Origin: Daedaleopsis sinensis
Lineage: Eukaryota > Basidiomycota > Agaricomycetes > Polyporales > Polyporaceae
Length of the DNA stretch: 64,000 nucleotides
Direction: 5' to 3'
NCBI GenBank assembly: GCA_033807695.1
Contig: CM066308.1
Coordinates: 3,844,001-3,908,000 of the forward strand
Position numbers and translations under genes: made by a program. Shown here in pieces: positions 12,083 through 23,700 of this stretch (within the stretch, counting starts at the first letter, position 1; each line of letters starts with the position of its first letter). The notes below the pieces were generated by a model that saw only the letters and a program-made list of their open reading frames with translations, did no database searches and was not told where the DNA came from.

Positions 12083-13612
12083 ATGCGAAACCCACCTCAA
12101 CCCGTCGCCCGGCGTGAGCGTCGACGCAGTCGCATTGGACTTGCCTATGTGGCGCGATTCCTCCCTTTGGCTCCTTCCTGTCGCAATCGCGCGCTTGATC
12201 TGCCTAACGAAATGCTGGAGTACATTTTTATCCTCGCACAGCAACCCTCTATGGACGATAGCGTCGTGCCCATGCGTCTGGCCTGCTCAGAACCGCTGTT
12301 TCCTTGGGCGCGCACGGCCGCTGGGCAAGCTCGGAGCAGCATTGCGCTCGTCTGCCGACACTGGCGCGAGGTTCTCCAAGGAAGTCGGCGGGCGTGGCAG
12401 CAAGTTGACATCTGTGTCCAAACTCAAGCTGATACTCTCGCCAGCGTCGCGGCGCGCTCCGGCTCCACCCCTCTATTCCTTCGCTTTCTCTTCCACGACG
12501 CCAATCGTCCTTGGGGTAACCCTCGTCCCCTGGCTCTCGGTGTCCCCGAACAATGCGAGCTGCTAATGCACGCATTGCGCACTTTCTCTGGCCACTCCGA
12601 ACGCTGGACGTCACTGTCATTGGTCGCCCAAGAGCCCGCGGTTATCGACACGCTGTTCGAATTCCTCCATACGATGATCGCTCTGCCTACACTCACGTCA
12701 TTCGCGATTCTCTATACCGGCCAGCATCTATCTCTTCCTACCTCCCGCCGTCTACGAACATTTCCTACGACAACGAACGTTCATGGGCTGAAAGCTCTCG
12801 TCCTGCGAGGCTGCCGGGTGGACTGGCAAGCGCTAGGGCCGCTGCTCGCCGGGCCTGTTACCTCGGTGACGTTGGAGCATCTCCACAATACCACAGACAT
12901 CGCGACCTTTCTGCATGCCCTGTCAGGTGGCTCAAGCCTCGAGGAACTGCGCTTGGGAGGCGCCCTTATCCGCACGCACGACACGTCGGAGGCTGAGGAC
13001 GATGCTCCCTTGCGCGCAATCTTGCCGGCCCTCGAGACCCTCAGTCTGGGCGAAGTCCCGTCCAATGTCATTGTGGTGCTCATGTGTCGCCTCGAAATGC
13101 GATCATTGCGCACGTTGCAATGTGACATGCCGTATACCGATATACCGCCGGGCTTCCCCGACCAAATGGCCGTGCGTGATGTTATCACATCCGCAGACGT
13201 TCTTTTCAACCCTGCTTCATTGAGCAACCTTACACTTCGTCGTTTTGGCATTCGACTCCCTGCGCCTCTTGCCTTATCCACGTACAATTTCTATCTCCCA
13301 TTTCGCGGAGTGACCACACTGTCGTTGGATTTCCGCTCGTTACAAATAGAATACTGGACATGGCTCCTGGAGGCGACGCAGTGTGGCGCACTGCCTTCCC
13401 TCTCCACGTTGACTGTCGCTGGATTGTCCGTGGTTTATGTCCAGGAGTACATATGTATTCGCCTCGAGGCTGATCTGCCCTCACTTCACCTCATAATTCT
13501 ATGTGACCACTCGCGCTATGCCTTTCCCGATGACTTTCACGTCAGAGGCACCATGCTATGGTTGCGCAGACACACTCTTTCCCTTTCGGTTCACTCGTCC
13601 CCGGTCATTTGA
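12083..13612 (+). CDS. F-box / leucine-rich protein, single exon
   Basis: A 509-residue uninterrupted frame starting at ATG 12083. After a basic N-terminus an F-box-like helix bundle is visible at about residues 39-110: LDLPNEMLEYIFILA, then SSIALVCRHWREVLQGSRRAWQQV. The remainder has irregular leucine-rich segments (for example LEELRLGGALI and LPALETLSLGEV), as in Agaricomycete F-box/LRR proteins. Such proteins are expected to act as substrate adaptors of SCF ubiquitin ligases, binding Skp1 through the F-box. The substrate is unknown. The family is strongly expanded in polypores and is often found near transposons, as here beside the MULE. The absence of introns in a gene of this length is normal for these expansions. 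Confidence 0.8.
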   Translation: MRNPPQPVARRERRRSRIGLAYVARFLPLAPSCRNRALDLPNEMLEYIFILAQQPSMDDSVVPMRLACSEPLFPWARTAAGQARSSIALVCRHWREVLQGSRRAWQQVDICVQTQADTLASVAARSGSTPLFLRFLFHDANRPWGNPRPLALGVPEQCELLMHALRTFSGHSERWTSLSLVAQEPAVIDTLFEFLHTMIALPTLTSFAILYTGQHLSLPTSRRLRTFPTTTNVHGLKALVLRGCRVDWQALGPLLAGPVTSVTLEHLHNTTDIATFLHALSGGSSLEELRLGGALIRTHDTSEAEDDAPLRAILPALETLSLGEVPSNVIVVLMCRLEMRSLRTLQCDMPYTDIPPGFPDQMAVRDVITSADVLFNPASLSNLTLRRFGIRLPAPLALSTYNFYLPFRGVTTLSLDFRSLQIEYWTWLLEATQCGALPSLSTLTVAGLSVVYVQEYICIRLEADLPSLHLIILCDHSRYAFPDDFHVRGTMLWLRRHTLSLSVHSSPVI

Positions 13613-14412
13613 AGAACCGTGTCGATGATAAACCTCCTCTTCCTTACTATTCCTATAATCCCCGGCCATTGAATACGGCCCAGTAGCACGTTCGAGATGG
13701 TACGGCCACGAGCCATGGCTCGCTCTCTATATGGCCTCCCTACCTCTCTCGCCCTTCAAGCGGGAGTCTTCTCCGTGCCTCACGCGCTCCTACTATTTTG
13801 TCGAGCCGTGACCCTAGTATATTACACCCTGCGCTCCAGTATGAACGGCAGCTACTATAGTACCACCAGAGCCTTTGGTCGTCACTTAATTCGCACGGCT
13901 ACGACGGTCTACCCCCCGTCCCATCGTCGGTCACCCTAATCTGCTGGCGCAGGGCTGCAATGTTTGGCCGCACAGTATGATCTGGTGACCCAGGCAGGTA
14001 TCAACTGTCACCATGTCGCATTCAACAGTGACCATGTAGCTTTCGCGCCGCTCATATGGGCCGTCTGCTCGGCCACTATGTGCCCCAAGCCTAGGTCACA
14101 GGCGGCGAAGTGCAATGTAAGTCATCACTCTGTATTCGCGCCACTCTAACAAATTTCGGTGTAACATGTCAGCTGGGAGATATAGCTCTCCATGATTTAT
14201 CTCAGCGCAAGGGGGGGGAGGAATACCAAGTATCCCCTTATCAAGCGAGGCCAGGTGGAGGACCGTGCGCACGGGAGGTTCGAAGGGGAAACAGGCCTCA
14301 CGCGCGTTCCATGATCTGTTCACCTCCCACTTTCTGCAATCACGTCTCCATCAGCCGTCGTGGGCTATCCCTCTTGCTCAACCTGCCCCCCCGTCCCCAT
14401 CTCGACAGCACG
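13613..14412. other. Intergenic
   Basis: No gene recognised. The run GGGGGGGG at about 14212 is the only low-complexity feature. The last 100 bases are presumably the promoter and 5' leader of the next gene. Confidence 0.4.
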
Positions 14413-15747
14413 ATGACCGACGAAATACCTGTGACCCCGGGAACTCAGCCAGGAGAACAGGATAGGATTAGGGTATTGATCCACGCCCCGCCAGCGAGAA
14501 TCTGGAGGTAAGTGCTCGAAATCGTCCTTGAGCTACCAATACTTCAACTACAGGGCCTCCTGCACACCAAAAACCTTCTGCGCAGGCTCCCAATGGAAAT
14601 CCATTTCCTCCTTCTCGGTTTTCTCGACACCCTTTCCCTTCTTCGATGGCGTCTGACATGCAGTCTTTCGCGCGAGATCGTCGACAGCGTCCTCGACGCT
14701 TTCAAGCTGCGAATACTGGCCCATTACTTCCCCGCCCCGCGCGACGTGTTGGATGCGCTAACTCGTCACCAATCTGTCGTTTCCGCCGAGGCCGCCTTGT
14801 CCCTTTTCCTGCGCGATCTTGATGTTCTATACCAGGATATTGAGATATGTGTTCCCGACGGTCAGTTTGATTCCCTCGATCGCTATTTGCGCACAACTGC
14901 GAAACTGTGCCCAATCGATCCCGCCAACGACACGTATGGTTACTCGCCGCCGGAGCGCAACCCCTACCTCTATCTCATCTTCAACCCTACTCACCGTCGT
15001 CGTCGCTACGTAGTCCTGGTGCGCTCACAAACTCCCAGTGCTTTAGTAGCCGCATCCGCAGCGAACAACACGGCGATGATGTGCATCTTCAACGCCGACA
15101 TCATGTCCTGCGCCTATCCCGCTCTAACTTTGCGACGTCGCGGTATAATACGGCATATCAGAGATCACGACCGATGGTCTTCAAGCCCCCGCGATCTCAG
15201 ACGACATATTGCCTTGGTTTGCAAGGCCAATTTCGTCTTTGGCACCCATGCTTCGGACCTCATCACCCCACCCATGGCTCGTGTCCCTGCCGATATCGCC
15301 TACATGGGCAACGCGCGGTGGTGCATGGGGCACTTCGGCCTATGCGCGTGTGGACCGCGGCACTGGGGCGATATGTACTCCCTGACCTTGATCTCCCATC
15401 CGTCATCGTCATGCTTCGAATACCTGGTAGATCGAGCTCCCGAGGAGATCGCCCCCCGCTTGTTCACGTGGAAGTTCCCCCCCGAAGGATACCGGTGCAT
15501 CGGCGCGCACAACTTCAACGATCCTGACGTTGAATGGGTGGACGGGATGGCCACCGGTGTATTCGTATGCGCCGCCGTGTTCAATCTGCAACCAGCATTC
15601 GTGGGAGATCATATGCTCGGCGCAGCAGGCCTGGTACGAGAATACCTTTGCCACGTCTTTTCATCGCGTGCTCACAATCGTATCAGATATCGCGCCAGCC
15701 AGCTCAAGTCCCAGGTGTATCGCTGTCGCGATACATATCGAAGGTAG
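14413..15747 (+). CDS. F-box-like family protein, copy 1
   Basis: Exons 14413-14507 and 14586-15747 (intron GTAAGT...GCGCAG, 78 nt; phase checked), 418 residues. The splice joins an N-terminal leader (MTDEIPVTPGTQPG...) to an F-box-like segment beginning RLPMEIHFLLLGFLDTLS and continuing LLRWRLTCSLS. Next comes the block that marks this Agaricomycete family: VVSAEAALSLFL, then DIEICVPDGQFD. In the C-terminal third is the Cys-rich motif CACGPRHWGDMYSLTL. Two further family members lie at 19.6 and 21.0 kb on the same strand. No function is known for the family. The ATG at 14413 is supported by the splice; the downstream in-frame ATG at about 14593 would cut into the F-box. Confidence 0.7.
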
Positions 15748-18700
15748 AATGGGAGTGGTGGCTTCGTATGGAGCGTGAACGACGGGAGGGCGAGGCATCG
15801 GGCAGTCGGTCCACGGAGTGACATGTAGTCTAGTTACAATGAGTTACCATGCTCCGTTCGTCAGTCATCGCCAACCTGACGAGCCCTGAACAGGCGTCGA
15901 AGACTTAGAATTATGCTGGATATTGACGGGACGGCCCGATCTCTCATCTGAGGCGAAACTATGGGCGATCATAACCACATTTGGGGGGGGAAAAAATTTC
16001 TCGGGCCGTCGGGCCCTGCCGACTTATTTGCAATTGTGTTCAAATATGTCATTGGGCGCCGAACTGGGAACAGACTACTCTATCTATTCCGTTCTACGGT
16101 ACGCACCAGACCATGGCCGTACTGGTTCATGTCGTCGAAAGTTAGCTAGCAGATACATAGGGGGTATTTGCTGAAGGAACAACTTCGGGTTCGTGGCCAG
16201 GTCGAAAATCGGAGAGACCTGTGACGTGAACCCGCTATAGTGAGCTGAGATTCAATCTTAGCTCCAGCCCGGAGGAATGACATATCGATGCAGGGTCATT
16301 ACACAGCTCGAAATGACCTTCTGACCTCGGGATGCCGCAACGCACTCGCATGAGGTCGCATCGTGATGATACCTGTGAGGCTGTGACCAGGGCGTAATGA
16401 AGCACGCAGAGTCGCAGACTGCCTGCACATGAGGCCAGAAGGTCTACTTACCTCGTTCGACTAGTACGTACCTCGCTCAACAGGGGGCCACTGGTTTTCC
16501 TGGGCTCGGCGGATTGTATATCGAATGCGACAATGACCATTGAGGGCTGAAACACGTCCAGCCAGGCCAGGTACGCGGGAGATTGATATACAATGCATTA
16601 AGAGATCTACACAGACCCAGGCCTACCCAGGCGCAGCTGAGAATTGGCCAGATGCAGTCAGAAGCGGTCAAATTCCATGCCTGCTCCTGCTGACTACGTC
16701 ACTAGAGCACCATCGCCAATACTTGCCATTTGTGTTCCACTACGCCAGATAGTCGATCACTCAGGCGTCTGAAGACTGGGGGACTTCTACGGACGCAGTG
16801 CGACTAGAATATGCTCGCATTGCAATCATACACAAATCTCTGTATAGCGACAAGTATCCACGGCAGCTACTCCATCGCCAGCGGCAGACCGAGCCCGCCC
16901 GCCCTCGGACTGCCTGTGTAACGCTAACGGGCTATACGACGTCCTCCGCGTGTCGGCATGATTATACCCTCCCGAGGCCCAGCAGGCAGGGCGGTCGGCG
17001 TTGAGAAGTTCGTCGAGGGGCAGTTCTATCGTAGGGCGGATGATGCTGAAGCCGTCACAGGAGTGGATCGTGGAAGCACGAACGCGCTCACCATATCGTC
17101 ATGTTGTTTGTGACAGTGGGTGTTGGGTAGAGGAGGATGGCGTAGAGGAGGGCGGCGGGACCAAAGTCGCTGGAGAACACGGTGAGAGCAAATGGGAGTC
17201 CTTCCGCTGGTTGAACGGGATCAGGCTCCAGTGGAGGGAGATCAAGACATAATAATTCGCGGACAGTGAGATGGTCATTGACGAGACCTAGGAGAGGTGT
17301 CAAGGCAGGTGGTGGTTGATGGTCTGACATGGCTATTGTTGAGGTGATGGTAGGAGAGGACTGAGCAAGCACACGCAAATGCGTGAGTCGTATGCGTCAC
17401 GGCGAGCTGAGGCCAAGACTTACCAGGCTTTGCACGTCGTGACACACAGTACTGATAGCCGAAGAACCAAAAACAGACCCATGTATAGGGGGCAGTCAGT
17501 CAAGGCAAACGTTCCGCTGGTGACGGGATCACAAGTCAACGTTCAACAACCATAGGTGAACGTAGTGTTCACTGGCGATTATCAACGGTTCCAAAATGGG
17601 CATTGCCACGTGGCCCGACCAAATGAGGCAACCACGACCTTTGCCAGACCCCTTACCTCCCGTTACGCTACGTTACCACCAACTCCTCACCACTGAGCCT
17701 CTGATCAGCTATTACCTCCTTCCTTCACCTTATCATTCAATCCAAATCGCGGGCTAGTACAACAATATGGCCCTTGGGCAGCGGACAGACAGTGCGTCAT
17801 AAGCCAACTGAGCGCGGAGGCGGTACAATTTACAAGGATGCACATACCCGCAGGTGAATGCGACATTAAGCAAGAGTGCTACGACGACGACTGTCTTACC
17901 GCGGGGCCATCTGAGCCCGCGGGAACCACACCAGGGCCAATTTCTACGCCTGAACATGAATTTGACGGAGTTGAGCAAGGTGAGTGGTGCAAGCCCTCAG
18001 GCGTTGGTATCTGCAACCCATATCATCCGTCTTGTACTAGATCCCACACCCATGCCAGAGCGATCTGGTCATTCGTCCAGTGATGAGACTCGAGGGAGGG
18101 GATGCCAGGAGGGATTGCACGCGAAGATTGTGACCCCAACTTCGTCCATGAGTGGGCGTGGGTCACGGAAGGTTAGCAGACGGGTCCGTGCGCACGCAGG
18201 TGAGCATCCTTCGCTATGACAAAGAGAGAGCGCCGCGAGAACGATGACGGGAAGGCAAACATCCAACTACACGCGGAATTGTCAAGGCCCCCGTTGGTTC
18301 AAGGAGTGAGTGAAAAATTTGGGCTCATGCGAATGTGGTGCTGAGATTCACATGCGGGTAGAGGACCGACGAACCTCACCTCCATCACCTCTCGCGACCC
18401 AAGGCCGAGGAAGATCGGTAAGCACTAGTAAACATGGAACGTTGTACAGGGCTAACATCGGACGCAGCAGGGGGGTGGGTTTGTGGGATCGCGAGGGGCG
18501 AGTTCGACGGCCTCCTCCTCGACGTCGGTGCGTTTAAAGCATGCCGAAGGCATACATGTCTGCTCGACTGATATCGATGCACAACAATCCGCAGATTCCG
18601 CTTGACCTCCAAACCCACGTCGCCAACCTTGGCCCGCCAAATTGGTTGGGAGGGGGATTATATAATGTCCTTCGACCTGGACTTCCAATGCCCCAGCTGC

Positions 18701-19621
18701 CGTTGCTCGTAGGGCCGGGGGATCTGTTCCATGGGGCAGTTCAAGGTGCGACAGTGGGCCTGGTTCCTCAGCTGCCATTTCTGCTCAACGGACGTCTCGT
18801 GCGGTGGTCGGGATCGCCGCCGCATTTGGAGACATGGTACACGTGCGTTGACCCTACATGCATTTTACGCCTGTTTCCCAACCATTGCAATCACGGAGTG
18901 TGGTGGATCTAGAGGGCAGGGAGGACATAATGGAGAGCGTATCCGTATAGGACATTGTATCGTACCACCCCGCTCGTGTAAGTTATGCTGGACGCGCACC
19001 CCATGAACGACCAGGCGCGCACCCGTGTTACAAGAACTGTGCGTATGTGGTGTACAGGAACTGTGTGTATGTTGTGTAAATGTGAGATGACCTGCAATTG
19101 CTTGCTCGTTGTACTAGACTGCCTTATTGTGGAGGTTGGGCAGTATCAAACCCTCTAACTTATCGGGCGCCTGTGACTGTAAACACGCGCACCTAGAAAC
19201 TGTGCGGCAGGTTGACACGTACTGTTGAGCAGCGCCCCATTGGCAGCGCTTTGGTATGTGAGTTTAACAAGTCTTGTAAACTCAGCGTGTCTCATACAGC
19301 CTGGTATCACTAGGTATCACTAGCGAGGCACCCATTGGAGGACGACAAACGACGTGCGGACTCGGAGCATTGGACTATGTTGCGCATGCCGACACTCGAC
19401 GTGACTGGAGCGAGCGCAACAGATCCCGCGTGCCAAGTGAATAGGGTATGTGACCTGCAACCATGGCTGCTTAGGGTTAGCCGACTAAACCAAAAACCCC
19501 GGGGTGACTTGACTTACAGCGTGCCGACATCGATATGGCCCCGGAGGAGATAACAACAACACAGCCAGTGACGGGCATGGGGACAGCGTCCAAGTAGGTG
19601 ATCCAGCTGGTCATCCGGGCA
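15748..19621. other. 3.9 kb without an assignable gene
   Basis: Several open stretches flanked by plausible splice signals occur, but none gives a recognisable protein. On the minus strand, 17330 down to about 17090 reads MSDHQPPPALTPLLGLVNDH and continues for about 80 residues before a GTGAGC donor, so a small spliced gene is possible. On the plus strand, 17838-18912 has several GT-AG pairs (for example a donor at 18419 with an acceptor near 18470) and a leucine/proline-rich frame to 18912. These may be decayed relatives of the neighbouring F-box-like genes or old transposon debris. A G-run lies at about 15983. Confidence 0.35.
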
Positions 19622-20692
19622 ATGCCCACATTTTGGGAGGCTGCGAGACAGCTGACTCGAATCTGCGTTCGTAGACCACCATCGCGAATGCAGCCAATCT
19701 CTCACCAATGCTCAATGGCTTGTGGGTTGCCGATGACACTTTTACCCCAAACGACGTGTATCCCACGCCTTATACGCGATCTCTGCCTAGAAATTGCGGG
19801 CTACCTAGACATCCACGACATACGCAACGTGCGAGCTGTGAGCCGAATCTGGGAGGCATATGCGAGAGGTGTCATAGGAGCACGACTTCGGTACCTCCTC
19901 AGACCACGTGTTGCCGATATGTGCGGCTTCTGGAAGGAGCTGTCAACGACGTCAAGTGTACTGGGGGCCGATTCTGCCATGTCAATTCTTTATCCCGACT
20001 GGCCGACACCTTGTCAACTCCACATCTACTCCGCTCGATCTCAATTCTTCCACATGCTGGGTTATCTGGTAGTGCACGAGGGCTACTCCATGACCCTCGA
20101 ATGCGACATAGACCGAGACGTGAACCCGACGCACGCAACCGCCATTTTGACCAAAGGGGACCACATTATCCGTGTTGTTCAAAGTCGGTCAGAGTCCCCC
20201 CTGGGCCCGTTGCCTCAGCAGTGGTCCACCGCGTCAGTATGCTACCTGGGCACCTCAAAATACGGCGTGGCCTATGGAGCCTTGAACGCGCAGCGCATCG
20301 CGGTTCTGCACAGCCGTTGCTGCGATCCCCATGATCGTGCCCTTGCCTGGGCATCTGAAAGGATGAAGACCATCCGAGGATGGAATTGGAAGATAATCCC
20401 GCATCCGCGAAGCGTTACGCGCTTGTCAATGACGAAGGCGGTCTGTTCGGCAACGTTGGGCCCTGTATGTGCGGGGTCGATCCGGTACTTCGGAGACGAG
20501 CACTGTCTCGTCGGCAGTCTAGCTTTGGAACCCGCCAGCGGGACGAGGTTCCGCGTACACCAGGATTTGCTCGAAGAATACACCGTAGTCTGGTGGCGAG
20601 GAGGGACTCTATGTCGACGAGGGTGCAGTGGACAACAATCAGGGAGGCTGTTTGGGGTAGTACGTACTTGCCTGCGATGTATATTCGAGTAG
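19622..20692 (+). CDS. F-box-like family protein, copy 2
   Basis: A 356-residue frame from ATG 19622; a later start at 19688 is equally possible and an upstream exon cannot be excluded. The F-box-like part is CIPRLIRDLCLEIAGYLDI with NVRAVSRIWE following. The family block is present in diverged form (GADSAMSILYPDWPTP...LHIY). The C-terminal Cys-plus-RYFGD motif is clear (TLGPVCAGSIRYFGDEHCLV) and corresponds to CACGPRHWGD in copy 1. Membership of the same family as the genes at 14.4 and 21.0 kb is therefore well supported, although overall similarity is low. The final residues after LEEYTVVWWRGG look atypical (Cys/Arg/Gly-rich), so the real 3' end may involve an unseen intron. Confidence 0.6.
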   Translation: MPTFWEAARQLTRICVRRPPSRMQPISHQCSMACGLPMTLLPQTTCIPRLIRDLCLEIAGYLDIHDIRNVRAVSRIWEAYARGVIGARLRYLLRPRVADMCGFWKELSTTSSVLGADSAMSILYPDWPTPCQLHIYSARSQFFHMLGYLVVHEGYSMTLECDIDRDVNPTHATAILTKGDHIIRVVQSRSESPLGPLPQQWSTASVCYLGTSKYGVAYGALNAQRIAVLHSRCCDPHDRALAWASERMKTIRGWNWKIIPHPRSVTRLSMTKAVCSATLGPVCAGSIRYFGDEHCLVGSLALEPASGTRFRVHQDLLEEYTVVWWRGGTLCRRGCSGQQSGRLFGVVRTCLRCIFE

Positions 20693-20958
20693 AACAGTAC
20701 TCCGGTTACATGGTCACGCGTGCACCCCAAGCACGCAGCTGGAGTATGCTGTGATCTACAAGTAGTTACGACGCAGGCTTGATGAGCGTATGATAAGAGA
20801 GATCGTTTGATATCAAGACGGCATCCGCGACAGCAGCGGGAACGGGTAAGTACAAATGGGCACGAGGACCGACACGGCACGGTACCAAAGCTACGACCCC
20901 GTTCCTGCTCCAAACCCTGCGATACTGAGAGAACTGCCCCTGCCCACCCCGACATAAC

Positions 20959-21903
20959 ATGCCCTTCTCGTCTCCTGCGCCGGGCCTTGCCCACAATCGA
21001 ACTGTAGCGACGGCCGCCGGGACGACCGACAACATCATTGCTGGGATCGCCTACCATCTGGAGCTCCGGGACCTCCTTGCGCTCCGACGGGCGAATCGTG
21101 TTGCCATGAATATCGTCGGCCAAGAACTGCAGAGGTGGCTGGAATGTCTCGTAGGCCAGTTTGTCCCCGATCCGGCGAGCTTCATCGCGGTGATGTCACA
21201 GGAAGGGGGTTTCATCGGAGGCGACGTCGCAGTGCGATTCTTGCTGCGTGGGGCATCGTGGAAGCCAGAGACGCTGGAAGTGTACATCTGGGAAGAATGT
21301 GCATGGAAGGTTGAGAACAACCTCGCTTACGAGCAGGGTGCGTGGTATGAGCAAACCTCAGGACGAAGACGACTACCCTGGGGCACCAGCGTTGAAGGAG
21401 ACCGTGCAGCACGGGATATCTTCACAACCACTACGCTTGTAACGCCGCGAGGCCAGGTCACCATCCACGAGTCGAACTCGCGCGACTCGTTGATACCGGT
21501 CATGCGCTCGTGGAGTTCCCATGAAGTGGTCTTCGTCAACGGGTTCTACATCGGGTGTGGATACCGTGACTTGTTCTTCGCCGGGAAAGGGCTGCTGGGT
21601 GGAGAGGTCAGCGACGAGGCGGAGAGGGTGAGGGCAGCTGCGAAGCATGGAATCACCATGCGGTTTGGAGGGAACGTGGACCCGAATGATTGCGGGGCGA
21701 GCAAGTGGGCATGTGCCACACAAACGCGCACTTTGACCGACGGAGGAGCCTTGTTATTGCGGATGAACCCACTGGAATATCAGCGTATGAGGAGACTGTT
21801 GAGCTGGAGGATGGACTCACGGCCGTGCGGAGGAGCTTGTAACGATGAGGGTCCCGGATTGGGGGAGGGTAACACTACGGTCTATGAGGAGGAGAGGGAA
21901 TAG
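20959..21903 (+). CDS. F-box-like family protein, copy 3
   Basis: A 314-residue single-exon frame from ATG 20959. A short F-box-like helix pair is at residues 25-50 (IIAGIAYHLELRDLLALRRA), followed by the family block GGFIGGDVAVRFLLRGASW then TLEVYIWE, and the C-terminal motif CGASKWACATQTRTLTDGGA. It lies 270 bp downstream of copy 2 on the same strand, consistent with an old tandem duplication followed by strong divergence. It ends in an acidic tail (EEERE). Function unknown; probably an SCF adaptor-like protein by family, but the F-box is weak. Confidence 0.65.
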   Translation: MPFSSPAPGLAHNRTVATAAGTTDNIIAGIAYHLELRDLLALRRANRVAMNIVGQELQRWLECLVGQFVPDPASFIAVMSQEGGFIGGDVAVRFLLRGASWKPETLEVYIWEECAWKVENNLAYEQGAWYEQTSGRRRLPWGTSVEGDRAARDIFTTTTLVTPRGQVTIHESNSRDSLIPVMRSWSSHEVVFVNGFYIGCGYRDLFFAGKGLLGGEVSDEAERVRAAAKHGITMRFGGNVDPNDCGASKWACATQTRTLTDGGALLLRMNPLEYQRMRRLLSWRMDSRPCGGACNDEGPGLGEGNTTVYEEERE

Positions 21904-23700
21904 ACCGAATAGAACCAGATGTCTACGATTGAGGTCAGTGGTATATTCTCCATGATATTCTTCGACAACGCCGGAAATCGACTTACACTTTGTTCGGCAG
22001 AGATACTAGTGGGAGTGCAGTTGGTCGCGCTCTACATATTGTGGACACCTTGGGTTGCGCTGGACCTGCGAAGTTCGTGTAAAGAGTACAATGAATTTGT
22101 GGCAACGTACGCACCACCGACGACTCGGATGTGCAGGGAATGGGAGCGAACGAGGGCTGAAAGGCTGAGGACATAAGTACGCACAACCCGCCTGCCTGGC
22201 CAGGGGGTCTGGAATATCGAGAGGAGATCAGCTAAGTATGCAGAAGCAAGGTAGAGATGGAGGAGGTAGAGGTGTTGAGGGCTAGGCGTGATTGAGATGG
22301 TCGGGGCAGGTGTTCAATCCCCAGCGTGACAGAATCGCAATCCCCAGCAGGACATGAACGCGAGTCCCGGCTGGACCGGAGGGCGGCGTCAATCGGACCA
22401 AATGTGGCTATGCGTGGGACAATGAACGCATACGACATAAGACATAAGTTGATTCGGTTGTGGGGATTTGCCTGGCAATGCTAAGTTGTACTTATAACAC
22501 TCGAGTGACTGTCTAGACTGATAGACTATACTGACCGTAACTCTATATGATATTCTATAAGACATTACCGGGAATATTGCATATGCGAGATATATAGGAC
22601 GACGTTGATTATCGGGAGGTTGGGTAAATGCCAGTGAGACAGGAAGATGATACTAGGCTTGGGGCATAGTAAAAAGGAGCAGACAGATTGCACGGTATCC
22701 GTCGGGATGGTTGCTTGATAGCAGACGATACAGGAGATGGGTATGGGGCGACAGCAATGTGACGCCCCGTTGACCGGTAGCGGTTATCGGTCCTGACCGT
22801 TGCTCAATCGCAGGAGGTACAGGGGGTGGTATTGAGAACAGTACAGGATAGGTAACGCGGTCCGACGGGAATTTGATAGCAACGGCGCAGCTTTAGGTTT
22901 GTCAGCGAGACTGATGTGCTGTTTGGCGAGGACCAATGGGCAAAGTAGGCCGGGACGGAAGCGTGGTCGACATGGGATGATGTCAATGATAGCCGAAATG
23001 TCAGATACCTGATTGCGGGGAGACGGTGGGGTGTTTCCCACTGGACGATTGATCACGGCGCAATGGTGACAGATACGTGTTTGGTGCGAGACGAATTCAG
23101 TTTCTGACGATGGGGAGAAATGCGACCGCCGCAGGGCGCCAACGCCATGCTCAAAGGGGCGGTTGTCTCTGATACGAAGGGCAGTGGATTGCCTTCGCGT
23201 GGGACCATATACTGGTTTCATTTGACCGGTGACTGGTTCGGCTTGACATTATACCTACTTGCTTTGTAGTATCCACCACCGGTCTCGATCGCGTCACTGT
23301 TTCTGACCCTGCGTCATGCCTGAGGCCCGACTCGCGTGGCTCGTTCCTACTCATTCGTCGTATATGCCTTGGATACGTTACGTCTGCTATGTTCCATCTC
23401 GTATGCGTTTTGCGAAGGTCTATGTAGAGCGACTACGTTCGTGAGCTCTTCCTACCACTCGAATCTCTGTGCATTTTGTTTTATACGTCCCGTTTTTGCT
23501 TTGTACCCGATACTTACCTCATGCACCACTGTCCGCAATTATTGTCCTCGCGCGTCATCAGAGAACGGTCTAGAGGACAATAAAGGAGTAGAGCGACGCA
23601 TCTTGTCCTCGTTGGTGTGTCAGTCCGAGCTATGTCTATTTGTAGTGAGCAGCACCGCTACGTCGGAGAGCGAGATATGTCACGATCGCCATGCATAGGA
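21904..23700. other. Intergenic, AT-richer than surroundings
   Basis: No gene recognised. About 22440-22640 is the most AT-rich stretch of the region, with many short TATA-like runs. The stretch 23400-23650 resembles sequence just beyond the 3' ends of the KHE genes (a shared short frame reading PVFALYPILT here and on the minus strand near 46670), so it is part of the duplicated HET/KHE block. Confidence 0.4.
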
